A stretch of DNA of 43,053 nucleotides from positions 1-43,053 of IMG/VR virus record IMGVR_UViG_3300023174_000296; one strand, given 5' to 3'. This stretch comes from a virus. Below, one piece after another: positions 7,981 to 15,673 of this stretch. Under the pieces are notes generated by a model. The model ran no database searches and was not told the DNA's origin. It saw only the letters and a program-made list of their open reading frames with translations. The translations under genes were made by a program, and so were the position numbers. Within the stretch, counting starts at the first letter, position 1; the number at the start of each line of letters is the position of its first letter.

Positions 7981-8074
7981 CCCTCTTTTTCTTGGATGCC
8001 GAATCCTTTTGTTCCTTCGGTGTCGGCATCAGCCTCAAGACGAGGTCAATGACGGCTCCGAGAAGTCGAATCAC
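7913..8074 (-). CDS. 53-residue lysis-cassette protein, overlapping the lipoprotein gene
   Basis: GTG at 8074 overlaps the TGA of the holin-like gene in a GTGA junction; the frame runs to TAG at 7913. The protein starts MIRLLGAVIDLVLRLMPTPK (amphipathic or membrane-associated helix) and continues with a very charged stretch (KEQKDSASKKKRDENQDR). The last 68 bases are read in another frame by the lipoprotein gene. The position and nested overlap recall Rz/Rz1 pairs, but an i-spanin is normally longer, with a coiled coil. It may be a minimal inner-membrane partner or a holin regulator. No homologue is recognised. Confidence 0.5.
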   Translation of the reverse strand: MIRLLGAVIDLVLRLMPTPKEQKDSASKKKRDENQDRINRAFTGTSGVPWWVR

Positions 8075-8238
8075 TTGTCGTTGATATGAAGGCCGAGGGT
8101 CTTTAGGAATGAAACGATCTTTTCCAGAACGCCATCATCCGCAGGTGTAGGAGTCAGCTTCACGATTACTCGTGCAAGCACGATTACAGCACCGACCACA
8201 GCCATGATATTTGCGAAGTTTTCGGTAATCCAGTTCAT
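8071..8238 (-). CDS. Holin-like small membrane protein
   Basis: A 55-residue protein: MNWITENFANIMAVVGAVIV starts a single hydrophobic helix (about 9-27), followed by KLTPTPADDGVLEKIVSFLK and a polar end. One membrane segment with a charged C-terminal part and a position at the head of the lysis cassette suggest a holin that controls endolysin release. Its stop overlaps the GTG of the next gene (GTGA), implying coupled translation of the cassette. I recall the TPTPADDGxLEK motif from small phage membrane proteins, without being able to name the family. Confidence 0.65.
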   Translation of the reverse strand: MNWITENFANIMAVVGAVIVLARVIVKLTPTPADDGVLEKIVSFLKTLGLHINDK

Positions 8239-8275
8239 GTAGGTAATGTAAGACTGGTCGGGGGCGAGTCAACTA

Positions 8276-8533
8276 CTATCGGATGCTTTGCAGATATCTT
8301 AGAGCAATAGCCATATGAATGACTGCCCCAGTTATGTCTGACTTGGCGTAACCGCTTTTCACTAGGATCGTCCGAATACGTTCATAGGCAATGGCATGCT
8401 TGGTTCCACCGTAGTACTCCGTTTCGTCCTGCTGCTCGATTTGCATGGATGCCAGCTTGCAAGCCTCGAGAAAGATATTTCTGTCGTGGTGTGGCAGGAA
8501 GAACCAGATGACAGCCTTAACTATCCAATTCAT
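8276..8533 (-). CDS. Hypothetical late protein (85 residues)
   Basis: The ATG at 8533 overlaps the TGA of the preceding gene (ATGA), which makes it a better start than the GTG nine bases upstream at 8542. The protein opens with a hydrophobic stretch (MNWIVKAVIWFFLP), then a helical, acidic/aromatic section (EACKLASMQIEQQDETEYYGG) and a predicted helical C-terminus (SDITGAVIHMAIALRYLQS). It could be membrane-attached. It precedes the holin by 37 bases. No family recognised. Confidence 0.55.
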   Translation of the reverse strand: MNWIVKAVIWFFLPHHDRNIFLEACKLASMQIEQQDETEYYGGTKHAIAYERIRTILVKSGYAKSDITGAVIHMAIALRYLQSIR

Positions 8534-8703
8534 TTTTTCCACCAGTCTGCTGTATCTTTTGCCAGAGATTTAATTGCCTTCTGAGCCTCCGATACGCTGG
8601 TCGTTAGATATACAGAAGGCTTACCGTCGATATATCCAAGAGAGATAAAGCCTTCATCGAGTAGGTATTGAAGGGCTTGTATTGCTTGATCGTCGGTGTT
8701 CAT
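8530..8703 (-). CDS. Hypothetical small protein (57 residues)
   Basis: ATG at 8703, stop TGA at 8530-8532. The protein is MNTDDQAIQALQYLLDEGFI followed by SLGYIDGKPSVYLTTSVSEA and a helical end. Its composition (helix, short beta hairpin, helix) resembles a small winged or regulatory fold, but nothing specific is recognised. It is coupled to the next gene by an ATGA overlap and starts 5 bases after the glycine-rich fibre gene, so it belongs to the late operon. Confidence 0.6.
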   Translation of the reverse strand: MNTDDQAIQALQYLLDEGFISLGYIDGKPSVYLTTSVSEAQKAIKSLAKDTADWWKK

Positions 8704-8708
8704 TTTGT

Positions 8709-9614
8709 TTATTTATAGAAAAGAATTTTAATTGCACCTTTGCCACCCGCACCACCAACGCCACCAAGACCAACCGTGGTTGCGTTTCCAGTTGCTCCTC
8801 CACCACCGCCCCCGCCACCATTCGCCCCTCCTGTGCCTCCCGCACCTCCGTTAAGACCACTTGCCCTCGTAGCTCCTCCCCCACTCCCTCCACCACCACC
8901 GATAATGTAAGGTTGTGTGGTTGAGGTGGGGGCATTGTATCCCGCCAATCCAGCTCCACCATTTACTGTGATCTTTCCGTCTCCACCAAGTGCCACAAAA
9001 GCACCATTTCCATTAATCGGCCAACCACCAGAACCACCATTCCCACCAGTTTTTGCTTGGTCGGCATCTGTGTTTACCCCACCCGCACCCCCACCCGAAC
9101 CAGCATATCCGTTTCCTCCACTCATCGCTATTGTTCCTGTAGAGCTATTTCCTCCTCCTGAAGAATTGTTCCCCTGCCCTCCGAGTCCGTTGAAAATCAA
9201 CCCGCCTTCGCCCCTACAACCTCCTAATGCTCTCAATGTAAGAGAACCTACTGTTAGAACCGTATCTCCTCCTGCGACTGCATCCCCTCCATATCCACTA
9301 TTGATATTGGAAACTCCTGCTACTCCCCCACTCCCTCCGTTTCCGATATTCCATCCAATATACTGACTACCAGAACCAAACTCGGCACAAGGGAAAAGCA
9401 TGTCGATGTATTGCCCTGCTGCACCGCCACCTCCTCCGTACTTACTGACTGTTGTACTTGCCCTAGACATCCCGCCACCACCGCCACCACCTCCACCAAA
9501 CATAAATATCCGCATAAAGCGAAATGCGTTTAAGACCCTATTTGTATTGCCAGTAGTAGAAGTCTCGATGTAGTCGACTGGGACAAGGGAAAGTTCGGGA
9601 GTAAAAAGAGGCAT
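8709..9614 (-). CDS. Glycine-rich tail fibre/adhesin-type protein
   Basis: A 301-residue protein of which the first 40 residues are ordinary (PELSLVPVDYIETSTTGNTNRV), followed by long glycine runs: a block of nine G at residues 40-48, GGGGG near 61, then many G-G-x-G-G segments and a final (G)8 block before a short C-terminus, GGKGAIKILFYK. Such patterns are known in phage adhesins that stack polyglycine-II helices with variable loops (T2/S16 gp38 type); whether this one folds in that way is inference. The conserved ends with a variable glycine core suit a receptor-binding tip. It lies between a virion protein and the lysis genes. Confidence 0.72.
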   Translation of the reverse strand: MPLFTPELSLVPVDYIETSTTGNTNRVLNAFRFMRIFMFGGGGGGGGGMSRASTTVSKYGGGGGAAGQYIDMLFPCAEFGSGSQYIGWNIGNGGSGGVAGVSNINSGYGGDAVAGGDTVLTVGSLTLRALGGCRGEGGLIFNGLGGQGNNSSGGGNSSTGTIAMSGGNGYAGSGGGAGGVNTDADQAKTGGNGGSGGWPINGNGAFVALGGDGKITVNGGAGLAGYNAPTSTTQPYIIGGGGGSGGGATRASGLNGGAGGTGGANGGGGGGGGATGNATTVGLGGVGGAGGKGAIKILFYK

Positions 9615-9624
9615 TTCCTACTCC

Positions 9625-10092
9625 TTAAGTAAGGCTTGTGACATACGCTGTACCAGCGGTTGCAAAGATCGCATTCATTTGACCGCTGTAGTAGTCGTTC
9701 TCGTAGAAATCTCCGCTATTCATCTGCACTGAGAAATTCGATGCGCTTGCGGTTCCACTACCAAAAAGGACATACAAGATCCCCGCCCCGACATTCTGGA
9801 TCGTCAGCATCTTCCTGCTTGCGTTAGAGGCTATCAATGTGGCCGAGGTAATTGATGTAAATGTGGTAACAGCCCCTGCCGTTGCAAGGATTGGAGCTGT
9901 GCTAAAAGCCCCAGAACCACTAACGCCATTAGCCATATCAGTCTTAATCAGAGCTGTATCAGCAGACAGAGTGGTAAGTAGTCCAGTGGCTGTATCCAAT
10001 TTAGTCTCTACTGTATCTACATTAAGGTTAATCGTATCAGCCTTAATCGAAGTGTTTGAAATAGCATCATAGAAATCTTTATGGGTTGGCAT
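9625..10092 (-). CDS. Virion protein, fibre/base-type
   Basis: A 155-residue protein. The N-terminal 60 residues are a predicted heptad-rich helix (ADTINLNVDTVETKLDTATG, LLTTLSADTALIKTDMANG) that could trimerise. The C-terminal part is beta: ASNASRKMLTIQNVGAGILY and MNSGDFYENDYYSGQMNAIF, with a pattern I know from small phage structural proteins that present a beta barrel (ligand position G-x-L-Y-V). It starts 4 bases after the stop of the coiled-coil/TM gene. The adjacent Gly-rich gene makes a two-component fibre plausible. Confidence 0.65.
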   Translation of the reverse strand: MPTHKDFYDAISNTSIKADTINLNVDTVETKLDTATGLLTTLSADTALIKTDMANGVSGSGAFSTAPILATAGAVTTFTSITSATLIASNASRKMLTIQNVGAGILYVLFGSGTASASNFSVQMNSGDFYENDYYSGQMNAIFATAGTAYVTSLT

Positions 10093-10096
10093 TGTA

Positions 10097-10336
10097 TTAT
10101 CCTCTGTTGAAGAACTTGGTCTTGATTAACTCCCAAGATATGGAGACAGCCGTGCCGACGATGGCAGCTGCTAAGTAGAAATGACCCTTAAGTTTCTCGA
10201 GTGCCGTCACCCGATTCACCAGATCCCCGTAGTTAGAAAGGCTCCGCTCAAGCATGGAACACAGGCCGACCTGACGCTCCTCCATTCTTGCAAGCCGTTC
10301 CCTGATATCCGACATGTCAACGTCTACGATATTCAC
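10097..10336 (-). CDS. Coiled-coil plus single TM protein, XhlA/holin-accessory-like
   Basis: A 79-residue protein with a GTG start overlapping the portal stop (GTGA). Residues 8-50 are a charged helix with heptads (IRERLARMEERQVGLCSMLE, VNRVTALEKLKGHF) and residues 53-69 form a membrane helix (YLAAAIVGTAVSISWEL), followed by a short basic tail. A soluble coiled coil with one C-terminal TM segment is the layout of XhlA-type holin accessory proteins. It might alternatively be a virion membrane-contact protein, given its position next to the portal. Confidence 0.62.
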   Translation of the reverse strand: MNIVDVDMSDIRERLARMEERQVGLCSMLERSLSNYGDLVNRVTALEKLKGHFYLAAAIVGTAVSISWELIKTKFFNRG

Positions 10337-12171
10337 TGCGGTAACATCTGCTGGAACTGAGCATTCTTGGTCTCAGTCTGCATGGCCTTCATAATCTGTG
10401 CGCCGATCTGCTTGGCGAGGTTCGGGTTAGTCTGCGAAAGGAACTGAATGTGTTGCTGTAAGTGCTGGGTGTAGGCAGCACCGCTATCCTGAGCGAGCTG
10501 CTGTCCACGCTGACCAGCCAACTGCAGCCGATCCATATGGATCTGAACATGCACCTCGTGATCGTCGGCAGGCTCAACAGCCACAGCACCGAAGCCTTGG
10601 TCGAGCAACAGATTCTCGCTTCCAGCTTCTTCGGCCTGCATCTGCTTCTTGAGCTGCGGATCGATCAGCATGCGGTTGACAAGGTGGGGATCGTCCACCT
10701 CCAGCAGATCCTTGCGTAGTTCTGGCTGGTTAATGTACGGATCGTTACGGAGGGTCTGGAACCGCACCAAAGCCTTCTGGTACTGCATGACTCGGTTCAC
10801 ACCGTCAGCACTGCCCGAAGGTTTGATCTGATAGTCAAAGATGATTGCCTCGGCGGGCACAGCCGAGAACTGGTTCTGGTACTCAAAGAGAAGCTGGTCG
10901 TGTGCGTACTCAACTAGGATTGCATATGCCTGCTTGTAGATTTCACTCAACGCCAGCCTGAAAAGTTTAATGCGGAGATCTGTGTTCACCCCCATCAGCT
11001 GTCCGATATTCTGCACCTCGGTAGCCGTGCGGGGCTTTGAGCTTCCGAGTCTTCCCTGCGTCAGGCCGAAGTCGGGCATCGACACCAAGTACTCCGAGAC
11101 CTGACGCATCTGCACCATCTCCTGATCAAAGCTGATCGGGGGCTGGGGCATGAGTACTGGCTTAACTCCCGTGGGCAAGAGAACCCCTGTGCCGAATTTG
11201 ATATTGTTCACATTGGGTATGTCCTGATCAGAGGAAAACATCGGTGAGTTGTAGAGGCTCATCGCATCAGCCTTGGCGTTCATTGTCTTGGTCAACGCAG
11301 CTTCAAACGCTGCAACCGTTTCACAAACTCCACGGCTCGAATAAAAACCTTTGTCTGGAGTAAACTCCAGCATGCACGGCACGAACGGCATCTGCCCGTG
11401 GGCATAGGGAAGCTCGAACTTCGGGCGAATAGGTTCGTCAGGAGCCTGCGGGCTGAAGGTCTCCACGATGATCTTCCCCTTGTCGTCCCGATAGTAGCAC
11501 TCCCAGATAATGATGTTATCCCGCATGCTTCCCTCGGTCAGACCCTGCTTGCCTAGCTTGTGCTGATCATACGAGCGAACCCCAGCACCAGCCGAGTTCC
11601 CCTCGCCTTTGATCCGCTTGATAAAATCATCGTCCTGCTTGTACGCCTCGTTGCGACGATACTGGCCTTCAGAAATTTCCATGATGTGGCAGATCCGATC
11701 ACAGCTGTCCATGTCCTTGGTGTAGTACGGGAACACAAGGTACATCGGGTTAACTGCATCAAACTTGACCGACCTGTTGGCTTCATCCCAAGAGGTCTTC
11801 ATAAACGAGATCCCGCAACGGAGCATGGCCGACACATAGACCATCATCTCGGTTTCAAAATTGGAACGCTCACGCAGCATGTAGTTGAACCAGCTCTCCG
11901 CTGCGTAGCGCAGAGACTGCATCTGGGGTTTGCGTGGGGTAAAGCTGGCCAGATTCTCAGCCGAGTAGATCTGGTTTATGTAAAACGGTACGAACTTATT
12001 AATGATCGAGTTCGCTAAAGGATAGTGAAGGTCGGCTGCATTCGGCCAAGGTTTGCGCTTACGACGAAGTCCACCATTGCACATGGTGTACCAAACCTTC
12101 TGCCGATCCTCCCAAGTAGTTCGCTTTTTAAGGTCATCGCAAAAAGCATCGTACAGCTCTTGCGTGGTCAT
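10333..12171 (-). CDS. Portal protein (head-tail connector)
   Basis: A 612-residue protein right after the large terminase with no gap. The N-terminal part has WEDRQKVWYTMCNGG and WPNAADLHYPLANSIINKFV, then IYSAENLASFTPRKPQ, as in podovirus portals that begin with a helical region leading into the wing. The middle contains MSLYNSPMFSSDQDIPNVNN and SMPDFGLTQGRLGSSKPRTA (crown/stem type), and the last 100 residues are Q-rich helices (QLAQDSGAAYTQHLQQHIQF), as in a portal barrel. Twelve copies would make the ring through which DNA is pumped by TerL. Confidence 0.9.
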   Translation of the reverse strand: MTTQELYDAFCDDLKKRTTWEDRQKVWYTMCNGGLRRKRKPWPNAADLHYPLANSIINKFVPFYINQIYSAENLASFTPRKPQMQSLRYAAESWFNYMLRERSNFETEMMVYVSAMLRCGISFMKTSWDEANRSVKFDAVNPMYLVFPYYTKDMDSCDRICHIMEISEGQYRRNEAYKQDDDFIKRIKGEGNSAGAGVRSYDQHKLGKQGLTEGSMRDNIIIWECYYRDDKGKIIVETFSPQAPDEPIRPKFELPYAHGQMPFVPCMLEFTPDKGFYSSRGVCETVAAFEAALTKTMNAKADAMSLYNSPMFSSDQDIPNVNNIKFGTGVLLPTGVKPVLMPQPPISFDQEMVQMRQVSEYLVSMPDFGLTQGRLGSSKPRTATEVQNIGQLMGVNTDLRIKLFRLALSEIYKQAYAILVEYAHDQLLFEYQNQFSAVPAEAIIFDYQIKPSGSADGVNRVMQYQKALVRFQTLRNDPYINQPELRKDLLEVDDPHLVNRMLIDPQLKKQMQAEEAGSENLLLDQGFGAVAVEPADDHEVHVQIHMDRLQLAGQRGQQLAQDSGAAYTQHLQQHIQFLSQTNPNLAKQIGAQIMKAMQTETKNAQFQQMLPQ

Positions 12172-13596
12172 TTAGTCCCCAGCGTCGAAGCCACTTCTGG
12201 CATCTTCAAAGTTAGTTTGGATGGTATTGCCGAATACATCTGTCTGCAAATGACTACCACCAGCATCATTTGAGGTCAAGCTCGGTCTGGTCTTGACATA
12301 AGCCCAGATGGCTCCAGCAGCTGCATCCGCACGATCTGGACTGCTTCCACCTGTTCTTTGTTTATATTCAGCCTTGGACTCCAGCTTAATGCTTCCGTTA
12401 GATGTGCAGAAGAACCTGCGGGTACACAGCTGACCGTCCATGATGTCATCCTTGGGTAGGATCACTCCCCTGTCCTCAATCATCTTGCCAGCCGTAAACA
12501 ACATCTCGGAAGCCTTGTTGGCGTACCCAGCCAAGCCAGCCGTACCAAAGTTCACACGGTTGACGCTGTACCCCTGCTCATCCATGCGCCTGATCATGGG
12601 CGACCCGATACCCCCGTTGTCAGCCCAGACCAGCTTGGGGTTAACCTGAAACGCCCGCAGCTCCCTGATCACCCGTCCGACGGTACGCATCTCGTCCCGA
12701 TCCTTAATAATAATCAGGGGCATCAGCTTGTTCCCGTCCATGATGGCCACGGCAGTCTCGTCAACCCCTGCCCCACCCCAGTCGATAAAAGCCACCCTAT
12801 CCATCGGGAAGTGGGTTGGGGGTGTAGCCCTGCAGTCATGGATCTTGGTTTCCGAGATGACGGTCTCGTTATCAGCCTCATCCACAAACTCGTTATGGAT
12901 CATGCTCCTGACCAGCGGGTGGTCATCCCCATACAGCTCCTTAAGTCTTCTAATCGACTCGTCCGTAATATGTGGGCACTGGCCGATAGGAATAGTGAAA
13001 GTCTTCCAGAACTTAGCATGTTCCCGAAAGCACTTGGCAAAGAAGCTGTTTGCTGAACCTGTGCTGCTAATAGCTAACCAGCGGTTAGGTTGGGTACGTT
13101 CACCTGCATGCCAGATCTCTGCAGGTATGGACTTGGCCTCGTCGTAGATCAGCATCAGGTTGCCCTTGCCACCCGTGGTGCTGCCCTCTGGATGCCACCC
13201 CTCCATCCGCTGAGGTTCGTCCGTGGTAAAGGCCACCGCCCTCCCGTTAATCGGGCTGATCAGCTCGTTGGAGTTAACCGTCCAGCCCTTCAGCTTCGAG
13301 GCATACTTGTGTACGGTGGCAAACAAGCCTGACTTAATCTGTCTGCCTACGTTAGAAGTCACAATCACATAGCTGTTAGGGAATACAGCGCAGTGCCAGA
13401 TAATTGCTGGTACCACTAAGAAGCTGGACTTGCCCGATCCGTTGGGTGCCCTGACAGCTACTCTGCCACCAGCATCAAGTGCATCCATGCACTGGATCTG
13501 CCAAGGGTAGAGGCTGTCCATCCCAAGGTAGTGGCTGGAGAACCCCGCCAGTGTGGACAGGAACTTCAGCTTCTGGAGTTCATTCATTTGGGACAT
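12172..13596 (-). CDS. terL: Terminase large subunit (ATPase/nuclease)
   Basis: A 474-residue packaging motor. ATPase domain: Walker A R49-A-P-N-G-S-G-K56-S57, Walker B LMLIYD152-E153, coupling motif ISSTGS at 177-182. RNase H-like nuclease domain: D272 in AFIDWGGAG, D326 in VWADNGG, D424 in SPDRADAAAG, together with a basic C-terminus. The length is within the usual range. It drives DNA into the procapsid through the portal and cuts the concatemer. It begins at ATG 13596, overlapping the previous basic gene by 17 bases. Confidence 0.94.
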   Translation of the reverse strand: MSQMNELQKLKFLSTLAGFSSHYLGMDSLYPWQIQCMDALDAGGRVAVRAPNGSGKSSFLVVPAIIWHCAVFPNSYVIVTSNVGRQIKSGLFATVHKYASKLKGWTVNSNELISPINGRAVAFTTDEPQRMEGWHPEGSTTGGKGNLMLIYDEAKSIPAEIWHAGERTQPNRWLAISSTGSANSFFAKCFREHAKFWKTFTIPIGQCPHITDESIRRLKELYGDDHPLVRSMIHNEFVDEADNETVISETKIHDCRATPPTHFPMDRVAFIDWGGAGVDETAVAIMDGNKLMPLIIIKDRDEMRTVGRVIRELRAFQVNPKLVWADNGGIGSPMIRRMDEQGYSVNRVNFGTAGLAGYANKASEMLFTAGKMIEDRGVILPKDDIMDGQLCTRRFFCTSNGSIKLESKAEYKQRTGGSSPDRADAAAGAIWAYVKTRPSLTSNDAGGSHLQTDVFGNTIQTNFEDARSGFDAGD

Positions 13597-13810
13597 TTGA
13601 CTTCTCCTTGGCTAACCGCTTCGCCTCCAGCTTGGCCTTCTTTCGTCGCTTGCGGGCTTGTATGCGCCGTTTGACTCGGTGGATGAGTGCGTAGTCTGGA
13701 TCGTTGCGAACCCTGCGTTTAAGCCATTCTCGGCACTTGGCGTAGAACTGTAATTTGTAGGCTTCATCGGAGTGAAGGCGGGCTTTGTGTTCGGTGTAAT
13801 TCCAAGGCAT
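13580..13810 (-). CDS. Small very basic protein, possible DNA-binding or packaging accessory
   Basis: A 76-residue protein with a high share of K and R. Its second half, HRVKRRIQARKRRKKAKLEA, is one basic helix. The N-terminal part (YTEHKARLHSDEAYKLQFYA) is helical and aromatic. It could contact DNA near a packaging site or form part of a head component; there are no catalytic motifs. It overlaps TerL by 17 bases. No ribosome-binding site is obvious before the ATG, and 190 bases of gene-free DNA with G-rich tracts lie upstream. Confidence 0.6.
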   Translation of the reverse strand: MPWNYTEHKARLHSDEAYKLQFYAKCREWLKRRVRNDPDYALIHRVKRRIQARKRRKKAKLEAKRLAKEKSNVPNE

Positions 13811-13921
13811 GGGGTAGGAAATTTAGGGGGTGGGGGTGTAGCCGATAATGCAGGGGGGTGGTAGGTTGCTCGTCTCTATATATTTAGTGTGACGCATGGG
13901 GGGTGGGGTGGTGGTACGGGG
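13811..13921 (+). other. G-rich tract with G-quadruplex potential between terS and the basic gene
   Basis: The plus strand shows G runs of 4 (13811), 5 (13826), 5 (13832), 6 (13853), 6 (13898), 4 (13905) and 4 (13918), spaced by 1-16 bases in two groups. Two sets of four runs suitable for a G-quadruplex exist. No gene covers this stretch. Lying between terS and terL, it might be part of the packaging recognition site or affect the transcript; this is inference from position only. Confidence 0.5.
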
Positions 13922-13975
13922 TATCTGGAGAATCCTGAGGAGCTGATGTAAGTCGTTGATTTTCAGAAAAAGAGA

Positions 13976-14004
13976 ATAAAAGATTTGATGCTCTAATCTT
14001 TTAT
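13976..14004 (-). terminator. AT-rich terminator-like hairpin at the terS stop
   Basis: A perfect 10-bp inverted repeat, ATAAAAGATT and AATCTTTTAT, with a 9-base loop spans the terS stop codon (TAA at 14001-14003). On the minus strand it is followed by TCTCTTTTTCT. Stem plus U-rich tail fits a weak factor-independent terminator or an attenuator. It would limit read-through from terS into terL and its followers. Confidence 0.55.
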
Positions 14005-14624
14005 GATGAACATTGTTGTTCAGTGGTAGGTACTTCCATAAGCTGTGGTGGTGGGTCTGTTAACGGAATAACATCTATGGTCTGCAATCGTGCCTCACTC
14101 AATCTCTGACAGATGGCAGATGATACATCCAGTGAGAGAGTGTTAGTCGTTCCACCTGAGACTCTTAGCTCTGTCTTCTGGCTGAACTCCTCTGGTCTTA
14201 CTCTCTCGAGTAGCCACTGAGCGGATTGAGGCGAGGATTGAGCGTGATTCCTGAGCTTTGTGAGGTTGTCAGCGATGAAGTTCTCTCGCTCTGCATCTAG
14301 CCTCTCGGCAAATTCCCTGCTCTGCTCCTTCATCTCGATCAGCTTCCCGATCCCAATGCCAACAGCACCTGCCATAGTTTTCAGACTCATCCCGAGACGA
14401 GCGAGTCGATACAGCTCTTTGATTTTCGTCTGACTGAAGTTTTCAAATGTTGTCCTCGGTTTTCCTCGTCCTCTTTTTTGCACGACTGGAACAGGAACAG
14501 GAACAGGATCGGGAATCTTTTCTGGCATCGTGACAACTGGTGAGCCGTTCACCATTTCAATGCTGAGATCTTTATTTGGGTCAACTTTCTTGATCCGCTT
14601 TCTACGCATTAATTCTTTCGGCAC
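14001..14624 (-). CDS. terS: Terminase small subunit (DNA recognition)
   Basis: A 207-residue protein read from GTG 14624; an ATG at 14609 (202 residues) is an equally good start, and neither has a strong ribosome site. The N-terminus is basic and Pro-rich (PDPVPVPVPVVQKRGRGKPR). Residues 63-98 make a helix-turn-helix (FSQTKIKELYRLARLGMS, LKTMAGAVGIGIGKLIEM), followed by a long helix to about 127 and SPQSAQWLLERVRPEEFS (131-148), the ending familiar from small terminases. It would recognise the packaging site and recruit TerL. It is the first gene of the late leftward operon and faces the 1 kb divergent control region. Confidence 0.72.
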   Translation of the reverse strand: MPKELMRRKRIKKVDPNKDLSIEMVNGSPVVTMPEKIPDPVPVPVPVVQKRGRGKPRTTFENFSQTKIKELYRLARLGMSLKTMAGAVGIGIGKLIEMKEQSREFAERLDAERENFIADNLTKLRNHAQSSPQSAQWLLERVRPEEFSQKTELRVSGGTTNTLSLDVSSAICQRLSEARLQTIDVIPLTDPPPQLMEVPTTEQQCSS

Positions 14625-15218
14625 AGATCAGTTTTTAATTGCAATCTTTAATCTGTCGACCACTTTCAGCTGTTTAGCAGTTGTCCTCCCAGCGGATGAA
14701 AGATCGAACAGAGCCGTGTGGGTTGTGAATCTCTCGAGAGCTGGCACTCGTGAACTCCTCCAGCTCATAATAAATTATGGCGTTTGACTCGATCATTCGA
14801 GCGTGAGGGTTGGTGAACCCGAGCATGTAAAAACAAACACGGCGAGCGGATCATCCCAAGTGGTGACAACTCCCTGCCTTCCCCTCGATGGGGGAGGCTT
14901 CAGCTCGCAGAGTCAAACCCAGTGAGTGAAGCTCTCTCTCCCTATGACAACTCTCTCCCCTCTGGAATCCATCCGACTATCACTCGCAAAAGATACCCAA
15001 TCGAAACCAAGCGAACCTTTTCTGCTTATAAAATAAATGGTTCGCAAGATTCGTGCATGAGACCTGCCCTCCAGTGAAAGCTACCCGCTGTCCCCATACT
15101 ACCCCGACCCTCAAATCAATTCCTCGGGCATCCTCGTGCGATATTTTGGGCTGTGTGATGGTGATCCCTGCCTTCCTCTGTCTTGTGTCATAAGGCAGAT
15201 AAATAAACTACAAAGCAG

Positions 15219-15247
15219 TTGACAGGATAATCATTATGGTGATAAGC
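15219..15247 (+). promoter_or_regulatory. Candidate early rightward promoter with operator-like palindrome
   Basis: A perfect -35 box TTGACA (15219-15224) is followed after 16-17 bases by GATAAG/ATAAGC as a poor -10 box (15241-15247). The -10 lies in the loop of a perfect 7-bp inverted repeat TATGGTG...CACCATA (15235-15255), which would suit a repressor or activator site. A weak -10 under a strong -35 suggests dependence on such control. Distance to the first gene is about 430 bases, leaving a long structured leader. Confidence 0.45.
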
Positions 15248-15589
15248 TCACCATAGTTCTCACCACAACTTCTACAGGCGATACTAAGTCGTTCGACGCT
15301 TCTAAGTGCGTTCCTCGAGGGAAATTCTCCCCACATATCGGAGACTCCCCGCAATCCCGAGACGATTAATTGGTGCTGACGATCTTTATGATCGGGTGAC
15401 CAAAAAGTTTCGAGGTCTAAAATTTGCAACGAGATCAGCTGGCGGTGACCCGCAGGGATGCGGTGATCTTCCAGAGGGCACTTTGATTCTTGGATAAACA
15501 GAACGGCCTCGGGCAATCACCCGAGCGGGTCACGACTAGCGGGAGCAAGTTGACTCGGCTGATTAAAATTTAAGAACTGATATCATACA

Positions 15590-15623
15590 CCGCACCTCTG
15601 GCCTATGTCGGCTCGGGGTGCGG
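15590..15623 (+). other. Leader hairpin before the first early gene
   Basis: CCGCACC and GGTGCGG form a 7-bp GC-rich stem enclosing 20 bases, 50 bases before the first rightward gene. The shorter hairpin CTCGGG/CCCGAG lies at 15508-15525. Neither is followed by a T-run on the plus strand, so they are not typical terminators and may control RNA stability or translation. Confidence 0.45.
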
Positions 15624-15659
15624 TAATGATCTCAGCCCAGTAAGCGGAGGTCATACAAC

Positions 15660-15673
15660 AGGAGGAACAGACA
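15660..15673 (+). promoter_or_regulatory. Repeated Shine-Dalgarno block (AGGAGGAACAGACA)
   Basis: The same sequence precedes several early starts: 15660 and 16166 (identical, 14 of 14 bases), AGAAGGAGCAGAC at 15971, AAAGGAACAGACAAC at 17066 and 19441, and AAAGGAGGAACAG at 21406. It provides the ribosome site and usually leads into ATGAAC or ATGGAC. It decides the start codon for four of the genes, where longer in-frame extensions exist. Confidence 0.8.

Larger units (their letters stand above)
14625..15673. promoter_or_regulatory. 1 kb gene-free divergent control region
   Basis: No convincing gene is found on either strand between terS (leftward) and the first early gene (rightward). Inverted repeats visible here: CATAAT-aa-ATTATG (14766-14779), CTCGA-tcat-TCGAG (14788-14801), GCCTTCCCC-tcgat-GGGGGAGGC (14876-14898), TATGGTG-ataagct-CACCATA (15235-15255), CTCGGG-caatca-CCCGAG (15508-15525) and CCGCACC/GGTGCGG (15590-15623). 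A direct 9-mer TGACAACTC occurs at 14864 and 14945. This is where early and late promoters, operators and possibly an origin are expected. Confidence 0.6.

Noticed and set aside
8917-9366. A 149-residue Pro-rich frame on the plus strand
   Set aside because: It is the complement of the glycine-rich fibre gene; GGN codons read backwards give a Pro/Ala-rich open frame. No ribosome site.
15208-15516. A 102-residue minus-strand frame in the control region
   Set aside because: Unlike a natural protein in composition, no ribosome site, and it covers the candidate promoter and palindromes.
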